NCBI RefSeq assembly: GCF_021496665.1
Contig: NZ_CP071246.1
Coordinates: forward strand, 1,178,001-1,242,000
DNA length: 64,000 bases
Direction of reading: 5' to 3'
DNA from: Corynebacterium sp. CNCTC7651
GTDB taxonomy: Bacteria; Actinomycetota; Actinomycetes; Mycobacteriales; Mycobacteriaceae
Shown: one piece after another, positions 22,164 to 30,056 of the stretch
How the letters are laid out: each line of letters opens with the position of its first letter
Position numbering within the stretch: position 1 is the stretch's first letter
Made by a program: the position numbers and the translations under genes
Notes under the pieces: model-generated
What the model saw: the letters and a program-made list of their open reading frames with translations, nothing else
Database searches by the model: none
Told to the model about the DNA's origin: nothing

Positions 22164-23651
22164 CTAGCTTTCGCCGAGCTTGCGCAGGATGGCAATAAAC
22201 ATCGCGTCCGTCCCGTGCCGGTGCGGCCACATCTGCACGCTCAGGTGCTCGCCCACGTCCCCCATCTCGCCCACAAACTCGCGCGCATCCAGCTCCTCTA
22301 CCCCGCCCAGGGCTTTCTGCTTATCGACGATCCCTCGCGTCTCACGCACATCCGGGGAGCACGTGGAGTAGACGATCACACCGCCGGGCTTTGCCAACCG
22401 CACCGCCGAAGCCAGCAGCTCGGCCTGCAGCGTGTTTAGCTCCACGATGTCTTCTTCGCCCTTGACCCACCGGGCCTCCGGGCGGCGGCGCAGCGCGCCG
22501 AGGCCGGAGCACGGGGCGTCCACCAGCACGCGGTCGTACCCGGGCTCAAGGCCGGGGTCGCGACCGTCGGCGACCTTGACCGTCACCGGCAAATCCCCCA
22601 CCGCCTTGCGGATCAGCTCCGCGCGGTGCGGGGCGACCTCGATGGCGTCCAGGTGCGCGCCGTCAATCGCCGCGAGTGAGCCGATCAGCGCGGCCTTGCC
22701 GCCCGGGCCCGCGCACAGATCCAGCCAACGGCCTTGATCGTCTTCTACCGGAACCTCGGCGGCGGCGCGGGCGATGAGCTGAGACCCCTCATCCTGCACG
22801 CCGGCCAACCCGTCGCGCACCTCCTGCAGCTGCCCCGGGTCACCCTCCGGCAGGTAGACCGCGTACGGCGAGTACTTGCCCTCCTCCCCGCCGGTGGTCA
22901 GCGCGAGCTCCTCCGCGCTCATCTCGCCCGGGCGCGCAACAAGGTGGACAATTGGGCGCTCCGAGTCGGCTTCCAGCGCCGCCTCCAACTCGGCGTCCGC
23001 ACGCTCGCCCAGCGCAGTAGCGAAGGAGCGGGCGATCCAGGCCGGGTGCGCGTGCCGGAACGCGAGGCGCTCCACGTCCCCCTCCGGGGCAAGCCGCGCA
23101 AACCACTCCTCCGCGGGCATGCGCGCGATAGAGCGCAGGACACCGTTGGCAAAACCTTTGGCCTTCTCCTGGTTCGCCGCTTCCACCAGACGCACCGAGG
23201 TATCCACCGCCGCGTGGTCCTCCACGCGGGTGTACAGCAACTGGTAGGCGCCCAAGCGCAGCGCCGTGAGCACCTCCGGGTTTATCTCCTCCAACGGGCG
23301 GGAGGAGCATTCTGCGATCACCGCGTCCACCACGCCGAGCGTGCGCAGCGTGCCGTACGTCAGCTCCGTGGCAAAGGCCGCGTCACGGCCCTTGATCTTG
23401 CGTTCCTTCAGAAGCCCAGGCAGTGTGAGGTTGGCGAAGGCGCCGTCTCGGGTAACGCGGAGGATCACCTCGAACGCAGCCTCGCGCGGCGCGTCACCGA
23501 TCGAGGCCGGGCGGCCTTTCACGCTGTAGCGCTGCGTGGCGCGCGAAGGCTTCTTCTGCTGGCCGCCCTGCTGGGCGCCAGGCTGCTTGCCCTGCCGCTT
23601 CTTCGGATCCTCGCGCCGTCCAGCCGCGCGAGACCTGAACCCGCCGCTCAC
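22164..23651 (-). CDS. rsmB: 16S rRNA (cytosine-967-C5)-methyltransferase
   Basis: A 495-residue RsmB/Fmu methyltransferase. After a basic, Gln- and Lys-rich N-terminal tail of about 45 residues comes a NusB-like RNA-binding domain (about 50-190) and then the SAM-dependent catalytic domain with LDLCAGPGGKAALIGSLA (about 310-327), VDAPCSGLGALRRRPEARW (about 370) and the second cysteine in VIVYSTCSPDVRET (about 417-430). The GTG start overlaps the fmt stop (GTGA), so it is probably translated by coupling to fmt. Confidence 0.94.
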   Translation of the reverse strand: MSGGFRSRAAGRREDPKKRQGKQPGAQQGGQQKKPSRATQRYSVKGRPASIGDAPREAAFEVILRVTRDGAFANLTLPGLLKERKIKGRDAAFATELTYGTLRTLGVVDAVIAECSSRPLEEINPEVLTALRLGAYQLLYTRVEDHAAVDTSVRLVEAANQEKAKGFANGVLRSIARMPAEEWFARLAPEGDVERLAFRHAHPAWIARSFATALGERADAELEAALEADSERPIVHLVARPGEMSAEELALTTGGEEGKYSPYAVYLPEGDPGQLQEVRDGLAGVQDEGSQLIARAAAEVPVEDDQGRWLDLCAGPGGKAALIGSLAAIDGAHLDAIEVAPHRAELIRKAVGDLPVTVKVADGRDPGLEPGYDRVLVDAPCSGLGALRRRPEARWVKGEEDIVELNTLQAELLASAVRLAKPGGVIVYSTCSPDVRETRGIVDKQKALGGVEELDAREFVGEMGDVGEHLSVQMWPHRHGTDAMFIAILRKLGES

Positions 23652-24568
23652 TCGAACACCATCCCCTCAGTATCCACGCCGCGCGCCCAGTCAGCGGCAA
23701 CCATCATCTTCTTGCCCGGCGGTTGGATCCGGCTCAGCACCACGTCACTCGTGCCGGTGCCTACGCGCACTTCCTTCTTGGAGGCCGCTACTTCGCCCGG
23801 CGCGAGATCCGCCGCATCCGTCGGGGTCACGCGGTCCACTTTCACACGCTCGCCGCCCAGTGTGGTCCACGCGCCCGGCGCGGTGGTGTAGGCGCGGATG
23901 GCGCGGTCCACGATGTCTGCCGGCTGAGTCCAGTCAATGCGCGCTTGCTCCACGGTGATCTTGGGCGCGTAGGTGCCCTCCTCCGGCTGCGGTGTGGGCT
24001 CGATCGTGCCGTCCTCCAGCCGGTCCATGGTTTCAACCAGCGTGGCAGCGCCGCTAACCGCGAGGTGGCCAAGGAGCTCATCCGCGGTGATGTCGGACGC
24101 AGCGGGCTCGGCCAGGACGTGCAGGATGTCGCCGGTGTCTAAGCCCTCGTCGATGCGGAACACCGTGGCGCCCGTGTCGGCATCTCCGTTCAGAATGGCG
24201 TGCTGCACGGGTGCCGCGCCGCGCCAGTTCGGCAGCAGCGAGAAGTGCAGGTTTACCCAGCCGTGGGTGGGGATGTCCAGCATGTCCGCCGGAATGAGAT
24301 TGCCGTAGGCCACCACCGGGATGCAGTCCGGCGCGAGGTCGCGCAGGCGCTGGCGGATTTCCTCGTTATCCTTCAGCGTCGCCGGTGTCAGCACTTCAAT
24401 CCCGTGCTCCTCCGCCAGGGCTTTGACTGGCGACGGGTGCAGGGTGCGCCCCCGCCCCTTCCGGGCGTCGGGGCGTGTGAGTACCGCAACCACCTCGTGG
24501 CGGGACTCAATGAGCTCCTTGAGCGATGCGACGGCGGGTTCTGGGGTGCCCGCGAACACAAGACGCAT
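23648..24568 (-). CDS. fmt: Methionyl-tRNA formyltransferase
   Basis: A 306-residue enzyme formylating initiator Met-tRNA using 10-formyltetrahydrofolate. Motifs: MRLVFAGTPEPAVASL at the N-terminus, VVAYGNLIPADMLDIP (about 107-122), the SLLPNWRGAAPVQHAI core (about 130-145, with the catalytic-region Asn/His and Asp downstream) and the small C-terminal anticodon-stem domain from about residue 205. It follows def by 15 bp; AGGAGGAGG precedes the ATG. The def-fmt pair acts at the start and end of formyl-methionine use. Confidence 0.96.
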   Translation of the reverse strand: MRLVFAGTPEPAVASLKELIESRHEVVAVLTRPDARKGRGRTLHPSPVKALAEEHGIEVLTPATLKDNEEIRQRLRDLAPDCIPVVAYGNLIPADMLDIPTHGWVNLHFSLLPNWRGAAPVQHAILNGDADTGATVFRIDEGLDTGDILHVLAEPAASDITADELLGHLAVSGAATLVETMDRLEDGTIEPTPQPEEGTYAPKITVEQARIDWTQPADIVDRAIRAYTTAPGAWTTLGGERVKVDRVTPTDAADLAPGEVAASKKEVRVGTGTSDVVLSRIQPPGKKMMVAADWARGVDTEGMVFE

Positions 24569-24583
24569 GCCTGTCTCCTCCTC

Positions 24584-25081
24584 CTATGCGGTGAACCAGT
24601 CGGCGGCGCGGATTTGCGCCATGGCCGCTTTCTTCGCCTCCGGCTCCATGTGTGTAAGGAACAGTACCCCGTCCAGGTGGTCTGTTTCGTGCTGGATGCA
24701 GCGCGCCAGAAGCCCGGTGGCCCGCAGCGCTACAGGGCGGCCATACACGTCAACGCCAGAGGCGACCACCGTGTCGTGGCGCGCAATGTCTGCCCGGATG
24801 CCCGGAATAGACAGGCAGCCTTCGGGGCCAACCTGGTCCTCGGTGCCAAGCGGCCGCCACACCGGATTGACCAGGTGCCCGCGCATGCCCTGGCAGTCGA
24901 ACACGAACACCCGCCGCCCGATGCCCACCTGCGGCGCCGCCAACCCCACTCCGCCGGCGGCGTCCATGGTCTCCAGCATGTCCTCCACCAAGCGGTGCAG
25001 CCCGCCATCGAACTGGGTGACAGGCGATGCCGTAGACGTGAGCACGGGATCTCCGAACAAGCGAAGCGGTCTGATAGCCAT
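24584..25081 (-). CDS. def: Peptide deformylase
   Basis: A 165-residue metalloenzyme removing the formyl group from new proteins. The three motifs are intact: GVGLAAPQVG (about 45-54), EGCLSIPG (about 86-93, metal Cys) and HETDHLDG (about 129-136, metal His pair and catalytic Glu). ATG at 25081 has no Shine-Dalgarno sequence, but a promoter-like TTGGGT-18-TAGACT ends 8 bases before it, so the mRNA may be leaderless. An in-frame TTG at 25090 is less likely. First gene of def-fmt-rsmB-rpe-rib. Confidence 0.95.
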   Translation of the reverse strand: MAIRPLRLFGDPVLTSTASPVTQFDGGLHRLVEDMLETMDAAGGVGLAAPQVGIGRRVFVFDCQGMRGHLVNPVWRPLGTEDQVGPEGCLSIPGIRADIARHDTVVASGVDVYGRPVALRATGLLARCIQHETDHLDGVLFLTHMEPEAKKAAMAQIRAADWFTA

Positions 25082-25089
25082 GCCCGCCA

Positions 25090-25119
25090 AGTCTACTGGC
25101 GGCGCCTTGGGCTACCCAA
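25090..25119 (-). promoter_or_regulatory. Promoter of def, probably giving a leaderless mRNA
   Basis: On the minus strand TTGGGT (25114-25119) and TAGACT (25090-25095) are separated by 18 bases, and the ATG of def follows after only 8 bases. No ribosome binding site fits in between. This is the best-formed case of the TAnnnT-N8-ATG arrangement seen several times in the window. Confidence 0.6.
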
Positions 25120-25137
25120 CGCCTCTACCCAGCGTCT

Positions 25138-27150
25138 TTACCCGATGTCAATGGGGTTGACCTGGATTCGCAGCGGGGCGTCCTGTTTCCTCGCCGCTCG
25201 GCTCACCGCACCCGCTCGCAGCGCCTTGCCCAATGCATCCCGCCCCGCAAGCGGCGCACGCACCAGCATCCGTTGCGCCGGCCCCAGCGCAGCCTCATCC
25301 CACTCGCCCGGCAGGTTCACGCCCCCCGGCAGATCCACCGGCCCAAGCAGCTCCGTGCCTTGCGGCAAGTCAACGTGCTCGAAGAAGTCATCCAGCGCCT
25401 TATCCGGCGCGTCCACCAATGCGATGTGCACCGCAGGCGGGAACCCCGCGTCGCGGCGCTGCAGCAGCTCGCGGGCTGCGAATCCGGGTGCGTCCCACCG
25501 GATCAGGTGCTGCACTACCGGCAGCGCCGGGTCCGCCACCACAACCACTTCGCCGCCGGCAGTGTGGGGCGCAACCAACGCGGCGGCAGCCATCCACTTG
25601 CCAAACGCATCTTCCACCGCCCGCAGATCAGGGCGCTGGAGCAGCGCCCACGTGTCCAGGAAGACTGCGGCGCCGTACATTCCGCCGTCGACACGCGGCT
25701 CCGCCCCCGGAGTCGCCACCACCAAGGCAGGCGCGGCGGGCACGGTGTCGCGCACCTTCTCCCCCCAGGATGTGAGAATGCGGTGCTTTGGAAACGCGCG
25801 GCCGAGCTCCTCCGCAGTACGCTCCGTGCCCAGCACCACCGCACGCACCTTGCGCGAGCCGCACACGGGACACACGTGCTGCGCGTCCACCCGCCCGCAC
25901 CAGCGGCAGGTGGGGGCTACGGCTTCGCTTGCTGACGGCAACCCCAACGGCCCGTTACACCACCGGCAGCGCGCCGGCTCCCGGCATTGCCCGCACGCAA
26001 GCGCCTGGATGTAGCCAGTCCGGGGAACCTGAAAAAGCACCGGCTGCCCACGGTCCAACGCGGCGTTCGCCGCCTGGAACGCCACCGACGGCAAGCGGGC
26101 CTGGCGGGCGCGGGGGTCTCGCTCCAACTCAAAATCGGAGTCGCCGGCAGCGTGGATGTGGGGTGCGCGGGCGCGCAGGCTTGACTTCGGAGCGACGAGC
26201 TCGTGCATCCACCCCGTTTCCACCAAAAGCTGCGCCTCCGCAGTGCGGGAATACCCGCCGATGATCAGGGAGGCGCGCTCGATCGCGGATCGCGTCGTCA
26301 TCACCTCGCGTGCGTGGAAATACGGCTCCCGGGGGTCCACCAAACTGTCGTCCCCGTCGTGCATGAGCGCCATCAGCTGCAGGTTCACCACCGGCGCAAA
26401 TGCCGCGGAGCGTGTGCCCACCACAATTCGCCCCTGCCCGTGCAGCACAGACAAGTACCGCGAATAGCGGGCCTGCGGCCCCTGCGACGCAGTCAGGGTA
26501 GTCACCTGCTTTGCCGCCACGTGCGCGCGCAGCGCTGCCTCCACACGGTCCACATCGCGCTGATCCGGCACCACAATGAGCGCCCCGCCACCGCCAAGCG
26601 CCACTTTCACCGCCAGCGCGGCCAACGCCTCCGCCCAATCGTCCCCGGGTGCCACCTGCCACGCGGCGCGCGCCAGCTTGCCGTCCAGCACGGCATCTAC
26701 AAAAGACTCCCCATACTCGTAGCCGCTCCACGCCGAAAGATCCGGTTCCTGCGCCTCCCCCAATGCTTCCCACGACGTCGACGTATCCGTCTCTTCCGCT
26801 TTGGCGTGCCGCGCCGGGATGGCCGCGCGGTAGAGATCCGGCCTGGTTCCGGCGTAGCGGTTCGCTAGCGCATCAATGAGCGTGCGCTGCTGCTCCGGTG
26901 CCACCACCTCAGGTGAGATCACCCGTTCAATGAATCGCAGTTTGCCCTGGTGGTTTGATGTGGCCCTGCGCTCTAGAACAAGCGCGTCCACCAACCGGCC
27001 AGCGAAGCGGATCCGCACCCGCACACCGGGCTGCGCCGCCTCCCCGTCTTCCTCTGTCACCAGGTAATCAAACGGCCGGTCTAGGTGCGGCGGCCCAAGC
27101 ATCGGCAGCACCCGGGCGACGGGGAGCTGTTTGGCTTGGGCATTGGACAT
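25138..27150 (-). CDS. priA: Primosomal protein N' (PriA-like), helicase motifs degenerate
   Basis: A 670-residue PriA homologue, the replication-restart protein that reloads the replisome at stalled forks. The DNA-binding N-terminal domain (about 1-100) and the zinc-binding module with CGQC, CRWC, CRWCG and CPVCG (about 395-450) are present. The helicase Walker A (GxxGxGKT) is not found: the matching stretch reads APGDDWAEALAALAV. The DEAH-like box reads HDGDDSL. Such loss is known for actinobacterial PriA, so it likely acts as a DNA-binding scaffold. ATG at 27150; it diverges from the rtcB leader. Confidence 0.9.
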   Translation of the reverse strand: MSNAQAKQLPVARVLPMLGPPHLDRPFDYLVTEEDGEAAQPGVRVRIRFAGRLVDALVLERRATSNHQGKLRFIERVISPEVVAPEQQRTLIDALANRYAGTRPDLYRAAIPARHAKAEETDTSTSWEALGEAQEPDLSAWSGYEYGESFVDAVLDGKLARAAWQVAPGDDWAEALAALAVKVALGGGGALIVVPDQRDVDRVEAALRAHVAAKQVTTLTASQGPQARYSRYLSVLHGQGRIVVGTRSAAFAPVVNLQLMALMHDGDDSLVDPREPYFHAREVMTTRSAIERASLIIGGYSRTAEAQLLVETGWMHELVAPKSSLRARAPHIHAAGDSDFELERDPRARQARLPSVAFQAANAALDRGQPVLFQVPRTGYIQALACGQCREPARCRWCNGPLGLPSASEAVAPTCRWCGRVDAQHVCPVCGSRKVRAVVLGTERTAEELGRAFPKHRILTSWGEKVRDTVPAAPALVVATPGAEPRVDGGMYGAAVFLDTWALLQRPDLRAVEDAFGKWMAAAALVAPHTAGGEVVVVADPALPVVQHLIRWDAPGFAARELLQRRDAGFPPAVHIALVDAPDKALDDFFEHVDLPQGTELLGPVDLPGGVNLPGEWDEAALGPAQRMLVRAPLAGRDALGKALRAGAVSRAARKQDAPLRIQVNPIDIG

Positions 27151-27158
27151 GCAACAGG

Positions 27159-27164
27159 AGTGTA
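27159..27164 (-). promoter_or_regulatory. Possible -10 box of priA (leaderless arrangement)
   Basis: TACACT on the minus strand ends 8 bases before the priA ATG, with no Shine-Dalgarno between. A -35 element is not evident. Same spacing as for def, coaBC and the lipoprotein gene at 47701-48138. Confidence 0.5.
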
Positions 27165-27186
27165 GCGCTAGATCCGCCACAAACCC

Positions 27187-27215
27187 TTGACCAGATGTTT
27201 TTGCCCTGCTAGGTT
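27187..27215 (+). promoter_or_regulatory. Promoter of the rtcB leader region
   Basis: TTGACC (27187-27192) and TAGGTT (27210-27215) are separated by 17 bases, the best -35/-10 pair seen in the window. Transcription would start near 27222, inside the inverted repeat at 27211-27244. The promoter drives the 29-codon ORF at 27265 and, if the terminator at 27372-27404 is bypassed, rtcB. Confidence 0.6.
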
Positions 27216-27244
27216 CGGCTCCGGCTTGAAAAGTCGCCGAACCT
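27211..27244 (+). repeat. Perfect 9-bp inverted repeat over the rtcB leader -10 and start region
   Basis: AGGTTCGGC (27211-27219) and GCCGAACCT (27236-27244) are exact inverse complements with a 16-base spacer. The left arm overlaps the proposed -10 box. It could be an operator for a repressor or a hairpin at the very 5' end of the transcript; sequence alone does not decide. Confidence 0.6.
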
Positions 27245-27264
27245 ACACCCGAAGGACACATCCG

Positions 27265-27354
27265 ATGCGCGGAAATCAGCAGTTGAAGCAGCAACTACTG
27301 CATGCGCAATTTGGCATACGCGCGTTCGGGTGCGGGAGGGTCAGCATCAGCTAG
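27265..27354 (+). CDS. Small leader ORF upstream of rtcB (29 codons)
   Basis: ATG at 27265 is preceded by GAAGGA 8 bases upstream, a good ribosome binding site, and the frame stays open for 29 codons to a TAG at 27352-27354. The peptide starts MRGNQQLKQQLLHAQ and is rich in Gln in its first half. It lies between a good promoter and a clear intrinsic terminator in front of rtcB. It may be a leader peptide in an attenuation system or an independent small protein. No homology is recognised. Confidence 0.45.
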   Translation: MRGNQQLKQQLLHAQFGIRAFGCGRVSIS

Positions 27355-27371
27355 ACTTACCGGCAACTCGG

Positions 27372-27404
27372 ACGCCTCACACCAACTGCGGTGGAGGCGT
27401 TTTT
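27372..27404 (+). terminator. Intrinsic terminator in the rtcB leader
   Basis: ACGCCTC-A-CACC (27372-27383) pairs with GGTG-GAGGCGT (27390-27400) around an AACTGC loop, with one bulged A, followed by TTTTT (27400-27404). This is the clearest Rho-independent terminator in the window. It lies 18 bases after the small ORF and 43 bases before the rtcB start, so it either ends a short transcript or attenuates rtcB. Confidence 0.8.
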
Positions 27405-27447
27405 CGTTTCCGCCGCGGGTACAGCCTGACCCCCAAAGGAGATTCCA

Positions 27448-28689
27448 ATGCGAGCCCCACGGCGCAGCGGCAAAGCCAGCAAGAAGGCCGCCGCGCGCAC
27501 GCGCGAGGCAATTGCAGCCATCGCAGCACACACCCCGGCCGTGATCAACTTCGCGTCCGAGGTGGACGACAACACCCTGGCGCAAGCCCAGAACACGGCT
27601 TCCATGCCCTTCGTGCACCCCCACGTGGCCCTCATGCCGGACGCGCACTTCGGCATGGGCTCATCGGTGGGCACCGTCTTCGGCACCATCGGTGCCGTCA
27701 TCCCCGCCGCCGTCGGCGTGGACATCGGCTGCGGCATGATCGGTGCCCGCACGCAGTTCACCGCCGCCGACCTTGAGGGCAAGCAACTTGAGGCGCTGCG
27801 CGACGCCATCGAGCGCGCCATCCCGCTCTCCCCCGGCAACTACAACGACTGGCACATCGAAGGCACCGCCGCGGAGCGCTGCAAGGAGCTTGCATTGCTT
27901 GCCGACGACACCTCCGTGGACCTTTCCCACTCCAAGAACTGGCGGCAGCAGCTGGGCTCATTGGGCGGAGGCAACCACTTCATCGAGCTGTGCCTGGATG
28001 AGGAGGATCGGGTGTGGATGTTCCTCCACTCGGGTTCCCGCGGCGTGGGCAACCGCATCGCGCAGAAACACATCGCGGCCGCGCAGGAGTACGTGGTGCG
28101 CAACTGGATCCCCATCCCGGATCCGGATTTGGCGTACCTGGTGGAGGGCACCCCGGAGTTCGACAGCTACATCGCCGAGCTGGCATGGGCGCAGCGCTTC
28201 GCCTACCTCAACCGGGAGGAAATGCTGGACCGCTTCGCAACCTGCCTGGCCGAGTGGATGGGCACGGAGGTGGAGATTGTGGAGCGGGTGAACTGCCACC
28301 ACAACTACACCGTTGAGGAGGAGCACTACGGCAAACAGGTGTGGTTGACGCGGAAAGGCGCCGTCCGCGCGGAAGAGGGCCAGCTGGCGCTCATCCCGGG
28401 GTCGATGGGTACGGCATCCTACGTTGTCGCCGGCAAGGCGTACCCGCCGGCGCTGCGGTCCGCACCCCACGGCGCTGGCCGCCGCTACTCGCGCACGGAA
28501 GCGCGAAAACGCTTCACGGCGGACGATCTGGACGCGCGCATGCAGGGCATTGTGTACCGTCCGGGTGAAGAGTGGGTGGACGAGATCCCGGACGCATACA
28601 AGGAGATCGACCAAGTAATTGCGGATAGCGCGGACTTGATCGAGGTCAAGCACAAGCTTCGCCAGGTCCTCAACGTGAAGGGAACCTAA
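27448..28689 (+). CDS. rtcB: RtcB-type RNA ligase
   Basis: A 413-residue RtcB family protein, a GTP- and Mn-dependent ligase that joins RNA 2',3'-cyclic phosphate or 3'-phosphate ends to 5'-OH ends in RNA repair or tRNA healing. Motifs: PDAHFGMG (about 64-71), AVGVDIGCGMIGART (about 88-102, metal Asp and Cys), GGGNHFIEL (about 173-181), HSGSRGVGNRIAQ (about 193-205) and APHGAGRRYSR near residue 345. A strong AAAGGAG precedes the ATG. No archease or RtcA gene is adjacent. It opens a four-gene plus-strand island between priA and metK. Confidence 0.93.
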   Translation: MRAPRRSGKASKKAAARTREAIAAIAAHTPAVINFASEVDDNTLAQAQNTASMPFVHPHVALMPDAHFGMGSSVGTVFGTIGAVIPAAVGVDIGCGMIGARTQFTAADLEGKQLEALRDAIERAIPLSPGNYNDWHIEGTAAERCKELALLADDTSVDLSHSKNWRQQLGSLGGGNHFIELCLDEEDRVWMFLHSGSRGVGNRIAQKHIAAAQEYVVRNWIPIPDPDLAYLVEGTPEFDSYIAELAWAQRFAYLNREEMLDRFATCLAEWMGTEVEIVERVNCHHNYTVEEEHYGKQVWLTRKGAVRAEEGQLALIPGSMGTASYVVAGKAYPPALRSAPHGAGRRYSRTEARKRFTADDLDARMQGIVYRPGEEWVDEIPDAYKEIDQVIADSADLIEVKHKLRQVLNVKGT

Positions 28690-28772
28690 GACTCGCTTTC
28701 CCCAGCCGCGGGGAGCATACTGCAAGCGATAACTCCTTCCGCCTCTTCCACACCATCGGAGCCTGTCCGGAC

Positions 28773-29648
28773 ATGAACCGCGTCGCTCAAGCTGCAGCCG
28801 CTGCGCTGTGCTCGCTCGCACTCCTGGTACCCGTGGCGCAGCCTGCTGCGGCCCTGTCGCGCGTCGGACAGTTTTCCTCCACGAGTTCGGACGCGGTGCA
28901 CAACGCGTGGCGCCAGGGCTTCCAGGCCCTGCCTCCACAGCTCCGCGGCGCCATCCCGCGCGAGCTGCGGCCGGCAGAGCCCGCCCCTCAGCCGGCGCCG
29001 CCGCCGGCGCCGGAAGTGGGAGTGGAGCGCCCAGCTGAGCCGGTGCCGGACCTGTGCGTGAACTGCGTGGCCATCACGTTCGACGACGGCCCGGTGGCCA
29101 TCACAGACACCCTGCTCGACATCCTGAAGGAAAAGAACGCGCAGGCCACCTTCTTCGTCGTCGGCGGCAACGCTAACGCCAACCCGAAGATCATGCAGCG
29201 CATGCGGGATGAGGGCCACACCATTGGCAACCACACGTACACCCACCCGCACCTGCCCAAGCTCAACGAGGACGCAATCGGAAAACAGCTCGACGACACG
29301 AACCGCGCCATCGAAAACACCACGGGCCAAACCCCGCACTGGATGCGCCCGGCCTACGGCGAGTATGACTCGCGCGTAGTCGCGGCCTCCGGCAACCGCG
29401 GCCTGGCGGTGGCGATCTGGGACGTAGACACCAGCGATTGGAAGCACCGCAACCCTGACAAGACCTGCACGCTCGCGGTGGAGGGGTCTAAGCCCGGTTC
29501 GGTCATCCTCATGCACGATATTCACAAGCCCACCGTGGATGCGGTGCCCTGCGTCATCGACGGGCTGCGTGCAAAGGGCCTCCGCCCAGTGAGCTTGGAC
29601 AAGTTGATCCCGAACCCGCAGGCCGGCACGGTGTACACACGCCGCTAA
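28773..29648 (+). CDS. Secreted polysaccharide deacetylase (NodB domain)
   Basis: A 291-residue exported carbohydrate esterase family 4 protein, likely removing acetyl groups from cell-wall peptidoglycan or another polysaccharide. A signal peptide covers about residues 1-27, followed by a Pro-rich linker (about 67-92). The NodB domain has ITFDDGP (101-107, catalytic Asp pair), HTYTH (154-158, metal His pair), MRPAYGEYD (191-199) and LMHDIH (246-251). Only a weak ribosome site precedes the ATG. It lies 83 bp after rtcB, with no shared function evident. Confidence 0.9.
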   Translation: MNRVAQAAAAALCSLALLVPVAQPAAALSRVGQFSSTSSDAVHNAWRQGFQALPPQLRGAIPRELRPAEPAPQPAPPPAPEVGVERPAEPVPDLCVNCVAITFDDGPVAITDTLLDILKEKNAQATFFVVGGNANANPKIMQRMRDEGHTIGNHTYTHPHLPKLNEDAIGKQLDDTNRAIENTTGQTPHWMRPAYGEYDSRVVAASGNRGLAVAIWDVDTSDWKHRNPDKTCTLAVEGSKPGSVILMHDIHKPTVDAVPCVIDGLRAKGLRPVSLDKLIPNPQAGTVYTRR

Positions 29649-29666
29649 CCCGTCCAAATCAACTGC

Positions 29667-29672
29667 TACCGT
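29667..29672 (+). promoter_or_regulatory. Possible -10 box for the gene at 29679 (leaderless arrangement)
   Basis: TACCGT lies 6 bases before the ATG at 29679, with no Shine-Dalgarno between. The -35 region is not clear. Inference from spacing only. Confidence 0.35.
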
Positions 29673-29678
29673 GGCACC

Positions 29679-30053
29679 ATGAGCGAAGCGTCGGCGCCCC
29701 AGGGCCGCAGCGGGTGGCAATACGCCACCCCAATTGCCATGCTCGTCGCCTACATTTTCGGCCCGTGGCTCCTCATCCCAGCGTTCGGCGGGGGTGATAG
29801 CGCCGTCGTGCCCATCATCGCGTTCATTTTCGGTGTCGCAGCGGTGGCCGGGTTTGTCGACGGCGCTACGTTCCGCACCACCGCTTCCCTCCCCATTCTG
29901 GCCGGCGTCGGGTTCTGGGTAGCCAAAGCGCTGTACTTCAACGACGGCACCTTCCTCTACCTCATCGGCTGCGTCGCAACCGCTTGGCTCGCCATGCTCG
30001 CCGGCTCCCAACTCAACCGCACCCGGCTCAACCGCACCAAGCAGGCTGCGTAA
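29679..30053 (+). CDS. Small membrane protein of unknown function
   Basis: A 124-residue protein that is mostly hydrophobic, with about four predicted membrane segments (about residues 17-36, 42-60, 68-84 and 90-107), a polar N-terminus and a basic C-terminal end NRTRLNRTKQAA. No conserved motif is recognised. It lies 3 bp before the next plus-strand gene, so the two are probably co-transcribed and may work together at the membrane. Confidence 0.75.
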   Translation: MSEASAPQGRSGWQYATPIAMLVAYIFGPWLLIPAFGGGDSAVVPIIAFIFGVAAVAGFVDGATFRTTASLPILAGVGFWVAKALYFNDGTFLYLIGCVATAWLAMLAGSQLNRTRLNRTKQAA

Positions 30054-30056
30054 CGC

